Assembly: GCA_049999805.1 (NCBI GenBank)
Contig: JBNGIO010006327.1
Span: forward strand, 349,689-413,688
Direction of reading: 5' to 3'
Source of the DNA: Folioceros fuciformis
Taxonomy: Eukaryota > Anthocerotophyta > Anthocerotopsida > Anthocerotales
DNA: 64,000 bases
Positions 43,144-53,962 of this stretch are shown here, piece after piece. The notes under the pieces are model-generated. The model ran no database searches. It had not been told where the DNA came from and worked only from the letters and a program-made list of their open reading frames with translations. How positions within the stretch are numbered: position 1 is the stretch's first letter; each line of letters begins with the position of its first letter. The position numbers and the translations under genes were made by a program.

Positions 43144-44274
43144 CTAGGTAGACAGGTCATGTGCTTCCCATTCTTCCTCTGCCACTGCAAACCACACGCA
43201 AAAGACAGCAAGATCAATAACTGTCCAAAAGACTGCGACAACTGGAACAAGAAAAGAAGCATGGCACGCCACGCATTTGCTGACCTTGAATCTGAATTCA
43301 AGAGCAACGGGACTCCAGGGCACAGAAGGAAGCACCGAACAGTACCGCCTGCCCTGGAACTGCATCACCAGCTCCTCCTGACCTGCTACCCCCGCCCCTT
43401 GCATTACCCTTTGCCTGCTATCTTCCATCCACCGCAGCTGATCCCTATAACAAGAAATAACAAACAAGACAGCGGACCCCAACACTCGCGCGAGAAGCAG
43501 GCCAGCTGCCACACGAATCCACGCCAACTCGGGTCGCGGCCGCGGCCGCTGCCGCTTCCCCGCCTCCATCCTCCTGCGAGCCGAAACGGAAGCCAAACTC
43601 AAATGCAAGTCCAGAATCGGCGTCCTTCCTCCCCCACCCGGATCCTCCCCGTGCCTGGCACTCCTCACTCTCCCAAGAAATTCCCTCGCAACTCCAAGCC
43701 CGCTCCTCACCGCAGCCACAGCCGGCCCCCACCACCCGCGGCCGTGCTGCACCCGCCCCGCGTCCAGCAGCACCTCCCTCTTCCAAATCCCTGCCAGCCC
43801 GGGATACGCCTGCAGCATCGCCAGAACCTCCTCCACGCCCTCTTCCGCGCCGCAAATGCTGCCATTAATCCCATCCGCCCCGACCACAATATCTCCAACC
43901 ACGTCCCTGGCATCGCAGAGCTCCCGGAGCGGCCGCCGCAATGCCTCGTACCCCGGCAGCTCCACAACCTTGTAGAAGGAGACGGCCTTGAGCTTGCCCT
44001 GGCCTTGCGCCAGACATCGGGCCCGCCAATTGGCGTCGCCAGGCCCGGCCCAGCTGCTGCCCCCGCATAGCCCTGCAATGTCCAACCTCAGGCCCGCAGA
44101 AGCAACTCCCCAATGGAGCCTGGAGCTGGACCCCGACCCCGAGAGGGAGCCTGAGCCTGAGCCGGAGCCGGAGCTGGAGCACGGGGAAGAAGAGCAAGGA
44201 AGACAAGGCCTATGGTGCAGCAGCAAGCGGGAGTCGCTTCCCCCCCCGGCGAACCTGGCTAGGCTAGCATCCAT
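43144..44274 (-). CDS. ORF with N-terminal domain of rhodanese-8/TrhO proteins
   Basis: A 376-codon frame from an ATG at 44274. The first 85 or so residues are Ser/Gly-rich, like a plastid transit peptide. Then AVSFYKVVELPGYEALRRPL and VGADGINGSICGAEEGVEEV match the acylphosphatase-like N-terminal domain of UPF0176/TrhO and plant rhodanese-like protein 8 (which has GINGSICG and VEEVL). The rhodanese domain itself, with its active-site Cys loop, is absent. The remainder is G+C-rich, Arg-rich, with one possible membrane helix (VAAGLLLARVLGSAVLFVI). A donor-like AAG|GTCAGC at 43285/43284 suggests the true 3' end is spliced away. It may be the 5' part of the PTST-like gene, or a truncated rhodanese gene. 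Confidence 0.5.
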   Translation of the reverse strand: MDASLARFAGGGSDSRLLLHHRPCLPCSSSPCSSSGSGSGSGSLSGSGSSSRLHWGVASAGLRLDIAGLCGGSSWAGPGDANWRARCLAQGQGKLKAVSFYKVVELPGYEALRRPLRELCDARDVVGDIVVGADGINGSICGAEEGVEEVLAMLQAYPGLAGIWKREVLLDAGRVQHGRGWWGPAVAAVRSGLGVAREFLGRVRSARHGEDPGGGGRTPILDLHLSLASVSARRRMEAGKRQRPRPRPELAWIRVAAGLLLARVLGSAVLFVISCYRDQLRWMEDSRQRVMQGAGVAGQEELVMQFQGRRYCSVLPSVPWSPVALEFRFKVSKCVACHASFLVPVVAVFWTVIDLAVFCVWFAVAEEEWEAHDLST

Positions 44275-45389
44275 GGCATGACTCTCTGAGGCTGAGGCGG
44301 CACCGCTGCAGCCACTCCTGGATTTCCTCCTCCCTCCCCTCCAAATCAAGACCCTGCCTGGCGATCAAACGACTGTACACTTTTCCTGCCCGCTCTCTCC
44401 GCCTCCAGAAACAGATAGAGGCAGTGCGGTTGGTCGTGGGCTGCACGCTCCCAAGCCGTGTTTCGCCTTCCTCGTTTGAACTGTCGCCCAGAATTGGCGC
44501 GACCACATAGGAACACACATTGGGCCGGTGCTCGAGCTACGTACATGTGCTGTTCATATGACAACAGAAAGAAAAATATCAATATGAAGACGATGATGCA
44601 ATATAGGGACAAATATCTGTGATCGAGATTCCGACACTGGGGACATACATACCTACATTCCCTTCCCTTTCCTCCACTTCTTCAGGCTCTGCTGCAGCAA
44701 GGCCGCTGAGTCTGCGCGTTCGTTGCTGCGATTCGTGTTCGCGTTTTTATATGTTAGATACGTGGTGGGGACTCGGCTAGCCTAGGCTAGGCTGGGCTGG
44801 CTGTGCCATCCTGTACCCTCGACTCTGCAGATGACGCTGTGGGGACTACCGGACTTGGACGGCAACACGCGGATACGTTTGCTTGGAGAACAGGTACACG
44901 TGTACAAAACGAGCAGACTTGAGAAGTCCATTCTGGAGCCAACCAATCTGGTGCTGTTGCAGGAGGGGCTGGTTGCAGGTGGATCACCATGCCTGCCGTG
45001 CTATACATGTCATGCTGCTGCTTTGTGTGACAAAATAAGAGAGTCCAGTCTCTCGGGTATTACCCAAATCGCCTGCCTCAGCACACAAACTGCTGACGGG
45101 CCGTCTCCAAGGGTGTAGAGTCAGTTGCATGCCCCTGCCACACATGACGAATCCACAGGAACATCTGCATATGCTGAGACACAATTAGGGAAAGCCAGGC
45201 TTCCGTGCGTAACTCTCTGAGGAAACCTGTCTGACCAGCTTACCCGGGATACGCGTGATTTTACCAACCCTAGCTTCTCGATCTACTGTGAGTACACGCT
45301 CTTTTCTAGACTGTCAATAGAAAAGGTTGATAGGTGGAGGAGCAGCAGTAGCAGCTGATGCCACCAGCAGTGTACATAGGCAAGGTAAG
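44275..45389. other. Intergenic, no supported gene
   Basis: A 95-codon plus-strand frame at 44831-45118 has no known domain. It contains the palindrome TACACGTGTA at about 44896-44905. Otherwise nothing recognisable. Confidence 0.45.
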
Positions 45390-46960
45390 CCCAGGCGGTC
45401 CCATGGCGGATGACCTTCCATATAGCCTGTAAAGGTCTCCCACCTCCCCTTCCTTTGGTAGCCCCTTTGATAGCCTCCAGGGTACCGTGGCTAAGGGCTT
45501 CCTCTGCTAAATCCTTCACCTTGCAAGATGTCACCAGCTGCCGGTTCTCATCCTCAGGTAGTAAGAAACTGTGTACCAGTCCGTCCATGTATGTCCACCA
45601 ACTCTGACCTGGTAGGTAGCTCACATGCCCTTTTTCATGGTCTTCTCGCTGGAGGCTAGGTCTCCTGTGCCTGCTCTCACATGTGTCGCATTCGTGGAAT
45701 ATCTTCCACCCTAGGTAAAGCTGTGGAGTGCCTCCCGTCCAACTGCACTGCCTCCCCAAGGACATGGCGTTCCACCTCCACGTTGCTTCACTTTCGAAGG
45801 TACCGAAAAAGAGTGCTTGTCACGATGCAGGACAACCCCGCATTCTTACGGCCGTAGAGAACGGCAAAGTTCCTCCACTCTCGTATGGGCCCAGATGCAG
45901 GGGAAGGCCAGTTGCGTAGGCGGGCCCTCAACATTTTCAACAGCCACCGTTTCTCGGCCGGTGCATGCCTAACACCGCTGTCCTCCACGCATGCCACCAG
46001 GAATGCGAGGTTTCCGACCAGTCGGTGATGGCCCCGCATCGTCTCTGAGTTAGGAGGCATCGGGGCGGTGGATACTGCGGCCTGAAGGATGGGGCTCGCA
46101 GCTATCCCGAAGCATGGAATGCGTCAGCAGCAGGGTGTCCACCCCGGTGATGGTCCAATCAACTTTCATGGTGATGGAAGTTGTAATAATCGCCCCTACC
46201 ACCTCTGAGCCTGCAGGACCGATGGCGAGGTGGATGGCCTCAACCAGCAATTCTAACAGGTCACGGATATCCAGGAACACAACCACAATCGACTCCTCTT
46301 GTTTTCCGCGAGGGATGAGGTCGTCAGCTAGCACGTGGAGACGATGCATTACCTACGCGTCAAGTGCAGGTGACAGTGCTTCCAACATAGGATTCAGCTC
46401 CGCTACCGGTGGCCGCACAGCACACTCACATGGTTCCAAACTTGTCTCGGACAGCATCGGGCTCCCTCAACTTGCCATCTGTAGTTTCGCGGTCCTGGCA
46501 GAGAGAGACATTCGAGAGCCGAGGAACTTCTGCTGGCAGAACCCTAGAGCGTGCTCCGAAGAACACCTTACCCCTGTGCTCCTGCCATGATCGACTTATA
46601 CTCCGGTTGTAAACTCCATGGCAACCCCTGTCTGTAGACATAGACGCCAGTAGTTGAATGTGGAGCTCGGGGATGATTTCACGAAGCGGGGGATCAACCT
46701 GGTAAGCTTTCTTGCATCAGGACTACCTCACAAAGTCCAGACACCTACATGTATAATTTGCTGCACCCCGTTGCCGTTGCCGTCCCTATGGACGTGGACC
46801 TTGCGCTTCTCCGCTGGCCGCCATATGCTTTCTTACACGCCACCCATCTTCCTGTCGCCGACAAGAGAATGCAGTGTTGCCAAGTATTACAGGAGACGGA
46901 ACCAGCCAAGCTGCCGTGAGCAGAACCTCGATAATTCGATCGGCTTCTGTTCTAAGAACA
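45390..46960 (-). pseudogene. Decayed copy B of the unknown repeated family
   Basis: Minus-strand counterpart of the 4690-6190 copy. Segments in order: an upstream stretch starting AGCTTGGCTGGTTCCGTCTC (copy A has TTCTGTCTC at the same place), then GKVFFGARSRVLPAEVPRL, PPVAELNPMLEAL, MHRLHVLADDL, EESIVVVFLDIRDLLELL, a middle region, and a 160-codon 3' frame with CDTCES, EDHEKGHVSYLPGQS and TLEAIKGATKGRGG. A frameshift lies near 46440, and a TAG interrupts the frame just before MHRLHVL. Copies A and B share order and sequence over about 1.5 kb in opposite orientation. Function unknown. Confidence 0.55.
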
Positions 46961-48627
46961 GCACCCTTGCAAGACTTGCAAAGGGTGTCAGCTTTTCCAC
47001 AATGAGCATGAAGCTTCATTGAAAGGGCGTTCTCACACGAGCGATTCAGTCCGTCTCACCCCTGCGCAAGGACGAAGTGGACACGACCCGCGCTATCATG
47101 AACAGTACCTCGATTGATCGACTTGGGAGCCTTCTCATATGTTAAGACGCAACCCAGGCACACTAGCAAACCTGATGCATGTTTCACTGGAACTGTTGCA
47201 TATGCAGCCCTTGAAGGAAAGCTCAAGCGCAAACAGAAGGTAGAATTCTGCCATTCTGCAAGGCAGACGAACTATGAGTGGGCCTGGAGTCTCAGGTGAC
47301 CATGCTGGAGGCTCAGCTGCACTTTGGGATGACCATGTCATGTGCTTCTTTGGGATTCCTGGAATCAGATCGGTTTTCTCTGTTCTTTCACCTTGGTATC
47401 CACGGCAGCGCTTGTTGCTGGTGGATTAGTTCTGGAGAAATTGACTCATGGGACATGTACAATTGAAGCAGAGGAGGGGAAACTGGCGAAGGCACTGACT
47501 GGGGAATGGATGAGCAGAGTAATGTGGCTTGGGCGCACGTTCAGAAATTCTAGTTGCAATCTTCCACGTCTAAGAGGGCCCTTTCTGTGGCCAAAGTGGC
47601 ACAAGCTCATTTTGGAACTATGTGGACTGGAATACAACAAACTTTTGGATGTTGTGGTGACTACGTTGTGCACTGTGGAGGCCTCGAGGACCGGCTGGAT
47701 GTGTTCCAAAGGCTGTCACCGAGAACTGCTGTCTCGTGGACTATTCCCGCTGCGTGGCTCTGGATCAGGCAATGAATCCAAGCTTGCCCGTGCTATGCTA
47801 GCCGTGCATTAACGGCTGCTCCAAAATAGGAATGCCCATTCGTGAGACTCCATGGACAAAAGTGAGCGGTGCCTGCCGGCACGGGGACCCGTGCTCCCGC
47901 TTGCACATCCGGCCGACAGCCAGCCAGACACTGCTCCAGGACAACATGTACCAGTCTCCGGATGATCTGCTTTCGCTGCGTGGCTTGGTGTGTGCGATGG
48001 CGACACGCATGTAGCACTGCTCCAACGCCATATTCCGATTATCCTCGATTCTCTACAGTTGTGGGAGGGAGACGAGAGGAGAAGAGATGAGAAGAGAAAA
48101 GACGGGGAGAGCTGTGAGAAGAGACGAGAGGACTAAACAAGTTTCAGAGCACACGTCTCATTAAGTTCGAGGCGTAAACAATCGAGGAAGGTCAGCTACC
48201 TATTCAAAAAGTACCTCACGTCACAGAATTGTGCCACGAAGATACCTGGAGAGGGAATCCAGGGGTGTCAACTGGAGCGGCCTCTAGTTCCCCGTTGCCG
48301 GACCTCTAACTGACCCCGGACCCACCTCGGAGTCTGCTATTTTCCTATTTTTGGATTTTGTCACCTGAATATCTGCCACCTGCAGGACACGGCATTGGCA
48401 GCCCCTTAGACCTTCACGACCAAACCTTTCCTCTTGGCAGGCGCAGAGAAGAAGTCGGCGCAGTCTCCCGTGTCCCCATCGAGCTCCGAATTTGTTGACA
48501 TCGCGGAGTGTGATCGGCCGGACAGGTGAGATCCAGCTCCCGATTTGGTGGTGGAGGCAGTATTGGAGCAGATCGGGCGCGGGGGCACGTCAATTCATTT
48601 CGCACCCACGGGGCGGGCGTCCTGCAG
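46961..48627. other. Intergenic, no supported gene
   Basis: Several short open frames on both strands without recognisable domains. A GA-rich run (GAGACGAGAGGAGAAGAG) lies at 48066-48135. A 31-codon minus-strand frame near 48498-48406 ends cleanly but has no family. Confidence 0.45.
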
Positions 48628-48885
48628 GATTTGGAATTCTGAAGTGTGATTTCGGAGGGTTGGGGGACAGAGGGTGAGAAGAATTTAGAAGGAAGGGAAG
48701 CTTGGCTGGATGCGATCGAGTTGACCCATGGGCCTTGTGGGGGAATTGATTTGCTGTTCGGGGAGGCGGGCTCTGCTGAATTTGGAATTCTGAAGTGTGT
48801 GGGAGTTTGGAGGAGGGAGAGTGAGGTGAGGTGAGGTGAGGGGAATTCAGAGGGTTGAAGCTTGGCTGGATGCGATCGAGTCGGA
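48628..48885. repeat. Direct repeat of about 155 bp upstream of PFK
   Basis: TTTGGAATTCTGAAGTGTG occurs at about 48630 and 48780, and AGCTTGGCTGGATGCGATCG at 48699 and 48859, in the same order and spacing. The two copies lie 140-400 bp before the PFK start codon, in its promoter or 5' untranslated region. A (GGTGA)n run at 48824-48842 lies within the second copy. Confidence 0.8.
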
Positions 48886-49026
48886 GTGGTGGTGAGTGTG
48901 TCCCTGTTAGGGTGGTGGGGGAGCTTGCTATTGAGGTGTGTGGTTGGCGGGCAGGACTGAGACTGAGAGTGCTGCTTAGTTTCGGAGGACTGAAACTTTG
49001 GTGGGAGTGGTGCGTGCAGGAGCGAC

Positions 49027-52000
49027 ATGAAGGCTACATTGAACAGCCCGGGGGTGGCGCTGGGGGGGTTGGGGCAGGAGATTTGCAGAGCGTCTGCCGA
49101 GCCAGCTCGAGTGGAGGTGAACCGATTGAGATGCGTGGCAGCTGGTCGGACTGCTCTGGACTGCTCTTTGCAGAGGAAGCAGTTCCTTGGGAGCCCTCTG
49201 GTTTCTCGTGTGTGTGAACTGCATGTCGTGCCGGGGAAGAAGCAGGATGTGGTTGTGAGTGAATGTAAGACTCAGGAGGGTGCATGCGGGGCTCGCCTTG
49301 AGGATGTGCCCCACCTCATGGATTGGCTGGGCACGGATTTGGAGGTGGGTTTGCTGGCTCCTCCTCATGTCGTTCTGGTGTGTCTGGTGGTTGCTTGCTC
49401 CTCTTAACGGGTTGGCCTTCTGTGACCAGACGTTCCCGAACCCACTCAAGCACAATCCTGCTTACGCGGCTGTCAAGTAAGGTTTTCAGCGATTGTTTCC
49501 CTTCCAACTGTGCTTGCGAATGCCGGCGATTTGCCTTCCAGACTGTCACGTTTCGGGTCTCATGTTCGGTTCTTGATCTGCAGGCAGTACTTCGTGGAAG
49601 AGGATGATGTCGTTGCGAAAGACGTGAGTGTCTCTGCCATTTGATAGACAACGACTTTGTGTGCTGGAGTGTCATGGATCTGACATGGTCCTCTTCTGCA
49701 GATCGTTGTGAAGCTTAGAACTCCTGGCGATGGTCTTCACTTTCGTCGGGCTGGACCGAGGCAGAAGGTGAGCATTTACCGGCCAGTTCCACGGGGATGT
49801 CGTATGAGAAAACTTTGGCTTCAAGAAGTCTTTCAGTGGAAGTGGACAGAGGCACTTAGCTCCTGTCTTTTTATCTCTGCAGATATATTTTAAAGATAGT
49901 GAAGTTCGAGCTTGTATCGTGACATGCGGGGGCCTATGTCCTGGGCTCAACACTGTCATCCGTGAGATAGTCTGCGGGCTGTGGACTCAGTATGGTGTCC
50001 GGGAGATCATTGGGATAGATGTGCGTTGTCTGTTTTTCTTGACTTCGTTTTTTCATTTTTGAACGCAGTCTAGCTTCTACCGAGTCTTAAACTACAAGAC
50101 TATGCACAGTCTGCTTATTTTAGCTTATGTTCCTGCATCAAACAGGGGGGATATAGCGGCTTCTATTCCCGGAATACGATAACTCTAAATCCAAAGCTTG
50201 TGAATGACATCCACAAACGTGGAGGCACTGTGCTTGGAACTTCCAGAGGTGGGCACGATGCGAACAAGATTGTGGACAGCATTCAGGACAGAGGAATCAA
50301 TCAAGTATGTCCTTGTGATTGTGCGATTCATCGTTTTCCCTTGTCACCAACTTGAACTTGTGCAAATGGTGTGATTTTTTCTAACCACATCTACGCGCTT
50401 TGTAGGTATATATCATTGGTGGGGATGGTACACAACGAGGTGCTGAAATCATTCATAAGGTATGGCATGATAGAATGCAGAGTAGGACAAGATGCTGTGA
50501 CTTCAGTGGTTGTCTCAGACTCTCAAGCCCCCCTGTATTGTTGTAACATTTATATCTCAGGAGATTGAGCGGCGTGGTCTGAAGGTTGTTGTTGCTGGTA
50601 TTCCGAAGACAATCGACAATGACATTGCGGTACGTCAATCTCTGTACCTCTATGCTTGCCTTTTTATTTGCAAAAGTATTGTATTAGTTTGACTGAACGA
50701 AATCATAATCGCCCTACAGGTAATAGATAAATCATTTGGGTTCGATACAGCTGTGGAAGAAGCTCAACGGGCAATCAATGCAGCACATGTTGAAGCCGAG
50801 AGTACTCACAACTCCATTGGCCTGGTGAAGCTGATGGGTCGATACAGTGGTAGGATATGCAAGTGCAGCTCCTTTGTCACATATGTTCAATCATAACCTT
50901 ATCTGGAACTGGAGGTGCTCACCATCCTTTTTTGTTTTTTTATTTTGCAGGATATATCGCAATGCATGCGACACTAGCCAGCCGTGATGTTGTAAGTCTG
51001 CCATCCTTCGCCGCCTAGCCTTGTAGCGGCACTCTCTACACCCATACTTCGTAGAGGGGATCTTTGTGACTCCCTTGAAATGTCATTTATGCAGGATTGC
51101 TGTTTGATACCAGAAGTTCCGTTCTACTTAGAGGGACCTGGAGGTCTTTACGAGTTTGTGGAAAAACGTTTGTTGGAAAACGGACACATGGTGATAGTTG
51201 TAGCTGAAGGTGCTGGTCAAGAGTTGTTAAAGCTAGAAAATCAAACTGGTTCAAACACTATGGATGCATCTGGCAATCGGCTGCTACTTGATGTTGGTCT
51301 ATGGCTATCGCAAGCACTTAAGGTAAATTCGATGTCAGCGAGTATGTGCTGCATTGCAGGCTCAAGTCGGACACTCACAGTGTAAATCCTATTTTCAGGC
51401 AGAATTCAAGAAAAGGACAAGCAGGGACCTAAACTTGAAGTATATTGGTAAGTGTTTCTATCTACACTCTGACTGGGGACGTGTCCTTCGATCTTCCTTG
51501 TCAAGGTTCATGCGGGTTGACCATCTGAAGTGAACGTGACTCAATGGTGTATCGTTTGAAATCAGACCCCACGTACATGATTCGAGCTATTCCAAGTAAT
51601 GCATCCGACAATGTCTACTGCACTCTGCTGGCTCATAGTGCTATCCATGGGGCCATGGCTGGATACTCTGGATTCACTGTGGGCCCAGTCAATGGACGCC
51701 ACACCTACATTCCAATCAACGTAGCCTCCTGAAACCCTTGATTAAAATTCGTTCTGTGCTCATTGGAATGATCTTCTTACGTGTTAACCATCAACGTTTA
51801 CTGATCAGCATTTGGCTTTGCTGATGAGTGCAGAGGATCACCCAAACTCAAAATCGGGTGAACGTCAGTGACAGGATGTGGGCAAGGCTGTTGTCTTCAA
51901 CCCACCAGCCTGACTTCCTGGACTATGAAATCGTTATGAAGCGGAAATCTGTACCTGATACCACTGTCTGGGCCCCTAGTCTTGCCAATGGTACAGTCAC

Positions 52001-52043
52001 ACAGGCAGGAGTTGTTGACGAGGCAAGTGCAGAAACCGTATAG
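49027..52043 (+). CDS. PFK: ATP-dependent 6-phosphofructokinase, plant type
   Basis: Phosphorylates fructose 6-phosphate to the 1,6-bisphosphate, the committed step of glycolysis. Fourteen exons: 49027-49344, 49430-49476, 49584-49623, 49702-49767, 49883-50020, 50146-50304, 50406-50459, 50561-50629, 50720-50849, 50951-50991, 51095-51322, 51399-51447, 51566-51720, 51834-52043. Phases agree throughout and the product is 567 aa. Motifs: CGGLCPGLN (ATP loop), GGDGTQRGA (residues about 261-269), PKTIDNDI (catalytic Asp), [42 protein letters not shown]. The GGDGT motif (Gly after Asp) and the sequence group it with plant ATP-PFKs rather than PPi-PFK. The first exon is long and may be a plastid transit peptide. 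Its last exon is duplicated at 57613-57786. Confidence 0.94.
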
Positions 52044-53106
52044 TGTATGGGATGAGGATGCAGGCACAGGTCGATTGCTTCTCTGTTGTTTACAGATCCT
52101 GTGCCATGACCAGGAAGAATCTTTTTGGTGGCCAGGCCGCAGCAGGTGTGCAGTGGAGCAAGCAGTGTGGCTTGCTGATAGAACATTCTTGTCTGTTTGA
52201 TGGAATAACCCCTTACGCACTGTAGGTACAATTATGTTGAAGCTTATGCCTTTGCACGTGCAGCTGGGCGACTGCTGCTCATCGGCGGAACCCCTTCTGG
52301 ACCTGGTGACGCAGTTGCTGTGGTGCACAGGTATGGTCCTCTTGTCGACATGCTTGAAATGGGTGGCGGCTGGACTTCAGACAGCAGGTCGATGACTCTA
52401 GAGTCTTTCAATTCACTGTTGTTCAGACTATTTACATACAAGTAGGACATTCATACATGTATAATGGATTATTTTATTGTTATTATTCAGAATTTTAGGG
52501 GTTCTTCTCTTTGTTTCTTTTGTATGTATGTTTTAAATAAATATCTAATGAGTTACTGTAATGGATTAGGTACTGGATCCAATTGCCTTGCTTCCATGAG
52601 TCATGCGACATAGTGATCACAACAGGAAGTGAATAAGTAACAAATCTTGCATGATTATTGGACAAACGAACAGGAAGTCACTTCCTATCGCCTAACTGAC
52701 TGCAAGACCTACACGTTACGGCCCTGGAAGATTTTCACTATGGCTCAATGTCACAGGAATATTCCGGACCAGCTCCTTGAAGGACTGCCTACCAGAAGAC
52801 GCCTCCTGTCCTGGATGTGCTCAGGCCCTCTGCACGTCCCCCAGAGATGGTACTCGTTCTCGGAGAGGCGGGCTGAGTTCAAGGAAGCAAGTGTGTATGA
52901 GGAAGGAAATATGTACAATGCTACTAGAAGGCTACCAGAATCACACCGACATAAGCAACAAACAAGGTGGCGTTGATGCACGCCAGAAGGTCCAGGCGAT
53001 GGCCCATGGGAACCCTCTTATCCCTCACCGTCGTCTGGACTCCCAACCTTGGAGAAAAACCAGACTGAGCTCTAGCGACGTTTAGTACACAAAACGAGCA
53101 GTACCG
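52044..53106. other. PFK 3' flank with an orphan exon-like segment
   Basis: No complete gene. At about 52226-52330 a segment bounded by CTGTAG and AG|GTATGG is open and reads YNYVEAYAFARAAG then LLLIGGTPSGPGDAVAVVH, which looks like one coding exon, but nothing joins it and it is absent from unit 2. The remainder is homologous to 57800-58400. Confidence 0.45.
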
Positions 53107-53457
53107 TCAAGCAGCTTGCATGTGGTTGTTCTGTGCCAAGGCCGCCTGCTCGTAGTCTACGGCCTTCTGGATAAGACCTTCGTCCTCCACCACCATCTGC
53201 AGGGGCACAGACCCCAGGGCTTGGGCCAAACTGAGCAGAATACTTTTCAATTGAGCTCGAAACTCCACCAGATCCACGGTCCCGCTGTTATCCGCATCGA
53301 AGNNNNNNNNNNNNNNNNNNNNNNNNNNNNNNNNNNNNNNNNNNNNNNNNNNNNNNNNNNNNNNNNNNNNNNNNNNNNNNNNNNNNNNNNNNNNNNNNNN
53401 NNCCTCGTTCTCCGCGAAGTCTCGCACTGTCGACCCGTCCAGGAGGACGACCCCCAT
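53107..53457 (-). CDS. EF-hand calcium-binding protein, interrupted by an assembly gap
   Basis: Minus-strand gene starting at the ATG at 53457 (MGVVLLDGSTVRDFAENE) and ending at TGA 53109-53107. A 100-N gap at 53303-53402 hides the middle. After the gap comes an EF-hand loop with canonical spacing, DADNSGTVDLVE, then FRAQLKSILLSLAQALGSVP and LQMVVEDEGLIQKAVDYE. The N-terminal IDGSTVRDF-type motif and the C-terminal QMVV-D-DE segment are those of a plant EF-hand family of about 185-195 aa that normally has two hands. Only about 83 codons are visible, so the true gap is probably larger than 100 bases. Ca-binding ligands of the visible hand are intact. It is divergently placed from the MYND gene. 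Confidence 0.8.
   Translation of the reverse strand: MGVVLLDGSTVRDFAENEXXXXXXXXXXXXXXXXXXXXXXXXXXXXXXXXXXFDADNSGTVDLVEFRAQLKSILLSLAQALGSVPLQMVVEDEGLIQKAVDYEQAALAQNNHMQAA
53303..53402. other. Assembly gap (100 N) inside the EF-hand gene
   Basis: Exactly 100 N. The family length implies that more than 100 bases are missing. Confidence 0.99.
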
Positions 53458-53962
53458 CGCGTCTCTTCTCCAAGCTGAAACGAACGTGTCGCACCTTACA
53501 CTCTTCTATCGTAAATGAGCGTATGTATACCAATGTTAAAGGGACTATTTTATCATCCCCTTTGACAAGTTCAAAGGCGGTGAATTAGGTCACCCGAACT
53601 TCGAAATCGAATCCGTCGCTACGTCAGAAGAACGTAGATCTTCTGGTGGACATAAATTTCTGCACGAAGCGTCGTTACGTAAACCAGACCCATTCTCATC
53701 TAGCTTAGTTCAGCGCGAGAGTTTCGTAGTCCTCGCTTGTGATATAAGTATTGCTTAGCATGAATTAGCGTTGCTAACCAAGACAATGGAGTATAGTGGG
53801 TTGAATTAGGTTGTTAACTACTAACATTGCACTTATGGAATAAATGTCACACAGAAGGACCAGAGAATCCAGTCGGATTGGGTGTCTAGTTACTAAGAGT
53901 TGGATTGAACACTTGCACTTGTAAGCCAAGTGTTACTTAGTAGGATTATCTGGCACTATCAC

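Noticed and set aside
44896-44905. TACACGTGTA palindrome as a G-box promoter element
   Set aside because: The core fits a G-box, but no gene start lies near it, so a regulatory role cannot be supported.
49027-49455. Minus-strand frame of 159 codons opposite PFK exon 1
   Set aside because: Shadow of the GC-rich transit-peptide exon. The plus-strand reading is fixed by phase-consistent splicing to thirteen further exons.
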